A stretch of 64,000 bases of DNA from Scandinavium manionii (GTDB lineage: Bacteria; Pseudomonadota; Gammaproteobacteria; Enterobacterales; Enterobacteriaceae). A program made the translations under genes and the position numbers. Under the pieces are notes generated by a model. The model ran no database searches and was not told the DNA's origin. It was given only the letters and a program-made list of their open reading frames with translations. Shown one piece after another: positions 58,933 through 64,000 of this stretch (within the stretch, counting starts at the first letter, position 1; each line of letters begins with the position of its first letter). The DNA lies in the NCBI RefSeq assembly GCF_024764775.1, contig NZ_JALIGC010000033.1, positions 124,001-188,000 of the forward strand, in the 5' to 3' direction.

Positions 58933-60408
58933 TTACTCGAATTCGTTCCATGAACGCCCATCACGGGTGATCATCGCCACGGAAGCGACCGGCCCCCAGG
59001 TACCAGCCTGATACGGTTTTGGCGCATCCTGATCGGCGGCCCAGGCTTCGGTGATTGAGTCCACCCACTTCCAGGCTTCTTCCACTTCATCACGACGCAC
59101 AAACAGCGCCTGGATACCGCGCATGGTTTCCAGCAGCAGACGCTCATACGCATCGGCCAGATGAGTTTCGTTGAAGGTTTCGGAATAGCTCAGATCAAGC
59201 TTGGTCGTTTGCAGGTTATGCTTGTGATCCAGACCCGGCACTTTGTTGAGGATCTGAATATCCACGCCTTCGTCCGGCTGCAGACGAATGGTCAGCTTGT
59301 TCTGCGGCAGCTCCTGCCAGGACTCTTTGAACAGGTTCAGTTCAGGCGTTTTGAAGTACACAACCACTTCGGAGCATTTGGCCGGCAAACGCTTACCGGT
59401 ACGCAGGTAGAATGGCACGCCAGCCCAGCGCCAGTCATCGATATCAACGCGGATAGCCACGAAGGTTTCGGTGTTGCTGCTCTTGTTTGCCCCCTCTTCT
59501 TCGAGGTAGCCAGGCACTTTTTTGCCCTGCGCGAAACCGGAGGTGTACTGGCCGCGAACGGTTTTATCACGCACGTTGGAACGATCGATACGTCGCAGCG
59601 ATTTCAGCACTTTCACTTTGGCATCGCGAATGCTGTCGGCGCTCAGGTCAGACGGCGGTGACATCGCAATCATGCACAGAATTTGCAGCAGGTGGTTCTG
59701 GATCATGTCGCGCATCTGCCCGGCCTGATCGAAGTAACCCCAACGCCCTTCAATGCCCACCTCTTCCGCCACGGTAATTTCCACGTGATCGATAGTGCGG
59801 GAATCCCAGTTATTGATGAACAGGGAGTTGGCAAACCGCAGCGCCAGCAGGTTGAGCACGGTCTCTTTACCGAGATAGTGGTCAATGCGGTAGACCTGGC
59901 ACTCTTCGAAATATTCGCCGACCTGGTCGTTGATTTCGCGGGATGTCGCCAGGGACGTACCCAGCGGTTTTTCCATCACTACGCGTGCCGGTTTGGCGTT
60001 CAGTTTCGCTTCGCCCAGACCTTTGCAGATAGCGCCAAACGTGCTCGGTGGCATCGCAAAATAGTTGATGGTGGTGCGTTCTTTTTGATCGAGCATTTTG
60101 CCGAGGCGGGTGAAGGATTTGGTGTCGTTGACATCCAGATTGCAGAAGTCCAGGCGCCCACTCAGGGAGTCCCACAGACTTTCATCAATCTTCTCCTTCA
60201 TGAAGGTTTCCAGCGCCTCGCGCACCACTTTGGTGTATGCATCTTTGTCCCAGTCGGCACGTCCTACCCCAAGGATACGCGTGTCTGGATGGATCTGGCC
60301 GGCTTTCTCCAGTTGATACAGGGAAGGCAGCAATTTACGACGCGCCAGGTCACCCTTCGCGCCGAAAATGACCAGATCACATGCCTGGGCCGTTTGCGTT
60401 ACCGCCAT
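58933..60408 (-). CDS. zwf: Glucose-6-phosphate dehydrogenase
   Basis: Zwf oxidises glucose 6-phosphate to 6-phosphogluconolactone and makes NADPH, feeding both the pentose phosphate and Entner-Doudoroff pathways. The 491-residue protein has the N-terminal Rossmann motif VIFGAKGDLARRKLLPSLY near residues 14-32 and the substrate-binding signature YRIDHYLGKET near 171-181. Length equals the E. coli enzyme. It is divergent from hexR, with a HexR-like operator between. SoxS and MarA control in E. coli is known; no site was assigned here. Confidence 0.98.
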   Translation of the reverse strand: MAVTQTAQACDLVIFGAKGDLARRKLLPSLYQLEKAGQIHPDTRILGVGRADWDKDAYTKVVREALETFMKEKIDESLWDSLSGRLDFCNLDVNDTKSFTRLGKMLDQKERTTINYFAMPPSTFGAICKGLGEAKLNAKPARVVMEKPLGTSLATSREINDQVGEYFEECQVYRIDHYLGKETVLNLLALRFANSLFINNWDSRTIDHVEITVAEEVGIEGRWGYFDQAGQMRDMIQNHLLQILCMIAMSPPSDLSADSIRDAKVKVLKSLRRIDRSNVRDKTVRGQYTSGFAQGKKVPGYLEEEGANKSSNTETFVAIRVDIDDWRWAGVPFYLRTGKRLPAKCSEVVVYFKTPELNLFKESWQELPQNKLTIRLQPDEGVDIQILNKVPGLDHKHNLQTTKLDLSYSETFNETHLADAYERLLLETMRGIQALFVRRDEVEEAWKWVDSITEAWAADQDAPKPYQAGTWGPVASVAMITRDGRSWNEFE

Positions 60409-60455
60409 GTCATTCTCCTCAGTTGGATTGCCTGGTGCTTCTGCCAGGCGCTATT

Positions 60456-60470
60456 TGTAATTTTCTTACG
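60456..60470. promoter_or_regulatory. Candidate HexR operator between zwf and hexR
   Basis: TGTAATTTTCTTACG resembles the HexR palindrome (TGTAATNAAATTACA type) and lies about 50 bp before the zwf start in the zwf-hexR intergenic region. HexR releases such sites when it binds KDPG. Confidence 0.6.
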
Positions 60471-60764
60471 CTGCACTGTACTGTGTTTACGTTAATGCCG
60501 AAACCCCTTACCCCCACCGACGCCAGATAAACGCATTTCTGGAATAAAAACCCCGGCTGGAGCGGGCCAACAGCTTATTTTTGCTCGTCATTTCGCCAAA
60601 ATCCTGTCGGCAAAAGTCGACTGTGATCATGTAATGAAAAAAAACAACGTAAATTGCCGTCTTTACTTCTGCATTGCAGGATCCACAGGGGTATATTCTC
60701 ACTAAATTGCCCGGCGATTTCACCCATTAATGGAATCGCTTTCACCGATGAGCGCCTGTTAACC

Positions 60765-61634
60765 ATGAACATGCTGGAAAAAATCCAGTCCCATCTGGAA
60801 AACCTTAGCAAATCCGAGCGTAAAGTGGCGGAAGTGATCCTCGCCTCCCCTTCTCAGACTATCCACTCCAGCATCGCGACGCTGGCGTTACAGGCTTCGG
60901 TCAGTGAGCCGACCGTTAACCGTTTTTGTCGTAGTATGGACACCCGAGGCTTTCCTGATTTTAAGCTGCATCTGGCACAAAGTCTCGCAAACGGCACTCC
61001 TTACGTAAACCGCAACGTCGATGAAGACGACAGCGTGGAAGCGTACACCGGCAAAATTTTTGAATCGGCGATGGCAAGCCTTGACCACGTGCGTCAGTCG
61101 CTGGATATGTCCGCCGTCAATCGCGCGGTGGATCTGCTGACGCAGGCGAAAAAAATCGCCTTCTTCGGATTAGGTTCTTCCGCCGCCGTGGCGCATGATG
61201 CGATGAATAAATTTTTCCGCTTCAACGTGCCGGTGGTGTATTCCGATGACATCGTACTGCAACGAATGAGCGGTATGAACTGCAGCGATGGTGACGTTAT
61301 GGTGCTCATCTCACACACCGGGCGCACCAAGAGTCTGGTCGAACTGGCGCAACTGGCGCGTGAAAACGACGCCATGGTGATTGCGCTCACTACCGCGGGA
61401 ACGCCGCTGGCGCGAGAGGCATCTTTAGCCATCACGCTTGACGTGCCCGAAGATACTGACATTTATATGCCGATGGTTTCCCGGCTGGCCCAGCTCACAG
61501 TGATTGACGTCCTCGCGACCGGGTTTACCCTGCGCCGTGGGGCAAAATTCCGGGATAACTTGAAGCGGGTCAAGGAAGCGTTGAAGGAATCGCGCTTTGA
61601 TAAGGAACTGCAGGTTAGCAGTGATAATCATTAA
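60765..61634 (+). CDS. hexR: HexR, RpiR-family regulator of hexose catabolism
   Basis: HexR controls central carbon genes such as zwf, edd and eda in response to 2-keto-3-deoxy-6-phosphogluconate. The 289-residue protein has an RpiR helix-turn-helix domain (about 1-77, LALQASVSEPTVNRFCRSM) and a C-terminal SIS sugar-phosphate domain (about 120-260, FFGLGSSAAVAHDAMNKF and SHTGRTKSLVELA). The ATG reading MNMLEKIQ gives the E. coli length; the frame extends 37 codons upstream without conservation. It faces away from zwf and precedes pykA. Confidence 0.96.
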   Translation: MNMLEKIQSHLENLSKSERKVAEVILASPSQTIHSSIATLALQASVSEPTVNRFCRSMDTRGFPDFKLHLAQSLANGTPYVNRNVDEDDSVEAYTGKIFESAMASLDHVRQSLDMSAVNRAVDLLTQAKKIAFFGLGSSAAVAHDAMNKFFRFNVPVVYSDDIVLQRMSGMNCSDGDVMVLISHTGRTKSLVELAQLARENDAMVIALTTAGTPLAREASLAITLDVPEDTDIYMPMVSRLAQLTVIDVLATGFTLRRGAKFRDNLKRVKEALKESRFDKELQVSSDNH

Positions 61635-61691
61635 AAGTTTATAACAAGCTTGTAACCTATTTGTACATTCGGTTAAGTTCCAGCATTAGAC

Positions 61692-61818
<127 letters not shown>

Positions 61819-61884
61819 TGCACAGGTGAACGTCCGAATTCCTCTTCACGCAACACCAAAATTGATTCAGCAATGGAGTATTAC

Positions 61885-63327
61885 ATGTCCAGAAGGCTTC
61901 GCAGAACCAAAATCGTGACCACGTTAGGCCCGGCTACTGACCGCGATAATAACCTCGAGAAGGTGATAGCGGCTGGCGCTAACGTTGTTCGCATGAATTT
62001 CTCCCATGGCAGCGCCGAAGACCATAAACTTCGTGCCGATAAAGTGCGCGAAATCGCCGCCAGACTGGGACGCCACGTCGGGATCCTCGGCGATCTGCAG
62101 GGTCCAAAAATCCGTGTTTCCACCTTTAAGGAAGGCAAAGTCTTCCTCAATATCGGTGATAAATTCCTGCTGGACGCCAACCTCGGTAAAGGCGAAGGCG
62201 ACAAAGAAAAAGTCGGTATCGACTATAAAGGTCTGCCTGCTGACGTCGTGCCAGGCGACATCCTGCTGCTCGACGATGGTCGCGTACAGCTGAAAGTGCT
62301 GGATGTGAAAGACATGCAGGTGTTCACCGAAGTGACCGTTGGCGGCCCGCTGTCCAACAATAAAGGCATTAACAAACTCGGCGGCGGCCTCTCTGCCGAA
62401 GCGCTGACTGAAAAAGACAAAGCTGATATCCAGACTGCCGCCCTGATTGGCGTCGATTATCTGGCCGTCTCCTTCCCACGCTGCGGCGAAGACCTGAACT
62501 ATGCTCGCCGTCTGGCGCGTGATGCAGGCTGCGATGCCAAAATCGTCGCAAAAGTAGAGCGTGCCGAAGCCGTGTGCAGCCAGGATGCGATGGACGACAT
62601 CATTCTCGCCTCTGACGTGGTGATGGTTGCCCGTGGCGACCTCGGTGTAGAAATCGGTGACCCGGAACTGGTCGGCATTCAAAAAGCCCTGATCCGTCGC
62701 GCACGTCAGCTGAACCGCTCGGTTATTACCGCGACTCAGATGATGGAATCGATGATAACCAACCCAATGCCAACCCGTGCCGAAGTCATGGACGTGGCGA
62801 ACGCCGTGCTGGATGGTACCGATGCAGTGATGCTGTCTGCGGAAACCGCAGCCGGTCAGTATCCGTCTGAAACCGTCGCCGCGATGGCACGCGTGTGCCT
62901 GGGCGCAGAAAAAATCCCAAGCATCAACGTTTCCAAACACCGTCTGGACGTGCAGTTTGATAACGTGGAAGAAGCGATCGCGATGTCAGCGATGTATGCG
63001 GCAAACCACCTGAAAGGCGTGTCGGCGATTATCACCATGACCGAATCCGGCCGTACCGCGCTGATGACCTCACGTATCAGCTCCGGCCTGCCAATTTTCG
63101 CGCTGTCCCGTCACGAACGCACCCTGAACCTGACGTCCCTGTACCGTGGCGTGACCCCGGTTCATTTTGACAGCGCGACCGACGGCGTGGCCGCGGCGAG
63201 TGATGCGGTAAACCTGCTGCGTGACAAAGGCTATCTGGTCTCAGGCGATCTGGTTATCGTCACCCAGGGCGATGTGATGAGTACCGTGGGCACCACCAAC
63301 ACCACCCGCATTCTGACCGTCGAATAA
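61885..63327 (+). CDS. pykA: Pyruvate kinase II
   Basis: PykA catalyses the last glycolytic step, phosphoenolpyruvate plus ADP to pyruvate plus ATP, and is the AMP-activated isozyme. The 480-residue protein has the barrel-domain motifs VVRMNFSHG near residues 34-42, KIVAKVERAEAV near 217-228, MVARGDLGVEIG near 243-254 and TATQMMESM near 278-286, with a C-terminal allosteric domain. The ATG reading MSRRLRRTK has GGAG 7 bases upstream and matches E. coli. The ATG four codons earlier is less likely. Confidence 0.98.
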   Translation: MSRRLRRTKIVTTLGPATDRDNNLEKVIAAGANVVRMNFSHGSAEDHKLRADKVREIAARLGRHVGILGDLQGPKIRVSTFKEGKVFLNIGDKFLLDANLGKGEGDKEKVGIDYKGLPADVVPGDILLLDDGRVQLKVLDVKDMQVFTEVTVGGPLSNNKGINKLGGGLSAEALTEKDKADIQTAALIGVDYLAVSFPRCGEDLNYARRLARDAGCDAKIVAKVERAEAVCSQDAMDDIILASDVVMVARGDLGVEIGDPELVGIQKALIRRARQLNRSVITATQMMESMITNPMPTRAEVMDVANAVLDGTDAVMLSAETAAGQYPSETVAAMARVCLGAEKIPSINVSKHRLDVQFDNVEEAIAMSAMYAANHLKGVSAIITMTESGRTALMTSRISSGLPIFALSRHERTLNLTSLYRGVTPVHFDSATDGVAAASDAVNLLRDKGYLVSGDLVIVTQGDVMSTVGTTNTTRILTVE

Positions 63328-63344
63328 CCCCGTCTGGAGTTAAT

Positions 63345-63382
63345 AAAAGGTTCATCACGCTTAACCGCGATGAACCTTTTTT
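63345..63382. terminator. pykA / lpxM terminator
   Basis: AAAAGGTTCATC.GC pairs with GC.GATGAACCTTTT around TTAACC and is followed by T residues rightward and A residues leftward. The last bases overlap the lpxM stop codon. Confidence 0.9.
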
Positions 63383-64000
63383 ATTTCTTCTTCGGGAACA
63401 ACTCGTTGCGCTTATACGGCTCAATATCACCGGGCTTGCGGGTTTTGAGCAGTTTAAGGATCCAGGTGTACTGCTCGGTATGTGGGGTAACGAAGATTTC
63501 CACCTCTTCGTTCATCCGGCGTGCAATCGTCGTATCATCGGCAGTCAAAATATCGTCCATCGGTGGACGAATTTCTACCGTCAGACGATGCGTTTTACCG
63601 TCGTATACCGGGAACAGCGGCACCACTCGGGCACGGCAGACCTTCATCAGGCGGCCAATCGCTGGCAGTGTCGCTTTATAGGTCGCAAAGAAATCGACGA
63701 ATTCGCTGTGCTCAGCGCCATGATCCTGATCGGGGAGATAATAACCCCAGTAGCCCTGACGGACCGACTGAATAAACGGCTTAATGCCATCGTTGCGCGC
63801 ATGCATCCGCCCGCCAAAACGACGACGAACGGTGTTCCAGATGTAGTCGAAGACCGGATTACCCTGGTTGTGGAACATGGCGGCCATCTTCTGCCCTTTC
63901 GAGGCCATTAGCATCGCCGGAATATCCACGCCCCAGCCGTGTGGCACGAGGAAAATCACCTTTTCGTTATTGCGTTGAAGCTCTTCAATAATTTCGATGC
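63381..64000 (-). CDS. lpxM: Lipid A myristoyltransferase LpxM (partial, cut by window edge)
   Basis: LpxM (MsbB) adds the secondary myristoyl chain to lipid A at the inner-membrane cytosolic face, using acyl-ACP. Only the C-terminal about 206 codons are visible; the family has about 323, so the start lies beyond the right edge. The visible part reads from IEIIEELQRNNEKVIFLVPH through FVDFFATYKATLPAIGRLMK to YKRNELFPKKK, closely matching E. coli LpxM. The catalytic HxxxxD motif is expected outside the window. It converges on pykA with a shared terminator. Confidence 0.95.
   Translation of the reverse strand, partial: IEIIEELQRNNEKVIFLVPHGWGVDIPAMLMASKGQKMAAMFHNQGNPVFDYIWNTVRRRFGGRMHARNDGIKPFIQSVRQGYWGYYLPDQDHGAEHSEFVDFFATYKATLPAIGRLMKVCRARVVPLFPVYDGKTHRLTVEIRPPMDDILTADDTTIARRMNEEVEIFVTPHTEQYTWILKLLKTRKPGDIEPYKRNELFPKKK

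Noticed and set aside
61924..62940. Leftward open frame of 338 codons opposite pykA
   Set aside because: It lies inside pykA on the other strand with no recognisable motif; produced by pykA codon bias.

Overview
The window is a stretch of enterobacterial chromosome. Nearly every gene has a recognisable Escherichia coli counterpart, but several features argue against E. coli itself: minE lies directly beside rnd (these are far apart in E. coli K-12), there is a second FtsI-type penicillin-binding protein between rlmA and cspC, yoaC and yebG are missing from their usual places, and an accessory block sits between pphA and the SdsR small RNA. A relative such as Enterobacter, Lelliottia, Leclercia, Citrobacter or Salmonella is likely; the genus cannot be fixed from memory alone. 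No tRNA, rRNA, CRISPR array, complete prophage or insertion sequence was seen.

Layout. 0-3.5 kb: ycgN-ycgM-ycgL, divergent from the septum-placement operon minCDE. 3.5-10 kb: a leftward run yoaA-tsaB-yeaY-fadD-rnd, in which fadD and rnd both start at UUG and fadD carries a FadR-like operator. 10-17.7 kb: yoaB, an ERIC repeat, yoaH, pabB-nudL, sdaA, pdeD and yoaE. 18-23 kb: the mannose PTS operon manXYZ, yobD, the manganese exporter mntP with two MntR boxes and a yybP-ykoY riboswitch, and rlmA. 23-30.5 kb: second PBP3, cspC, yobF, yebO, mgrB with a PhoP box, yobH, kdgR, yebQ and htpX. 30.5-40.7 kb: prc-proQ, msrC, letAB, rsmF, yebV, yebW and pphA.

40.7-47.8 kb is the accessory segment: a VirK/YbjX-family gene, a 47-codon membrane microprotein, a structured possible non-coding RNA ending at a strong terminator, a large GGDEF/EAL protein, a Kbp-like BON-LysM protein, and a small decayed operon in which an ACT-domain gene and an ArsR-type regulator have been fused by deletion. 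Core synteny resumes at SdsR/RyeA (47.8-48.1 kb).

48-64 kb: yebY-copD-yobA (copper-associated), holE, yobB-exoX, ptrB, yebE, yebF, purT with a PurR box, then the Entner-Doudoroff and hexose catabolism cluster eda, edd, zwf, hexR and pykA (second ERIC repeat upstream of pykA), and a partial lpxM cut by the window edge.

Most of the window is conserved housekeeping. The points most worth checking are the accessory block, the Mn-responsive mntP leader, the second PBP3, and several genes too short for ordinary ORF calling (yobF, mgrB, the 47-codon microprotein, SdsR).
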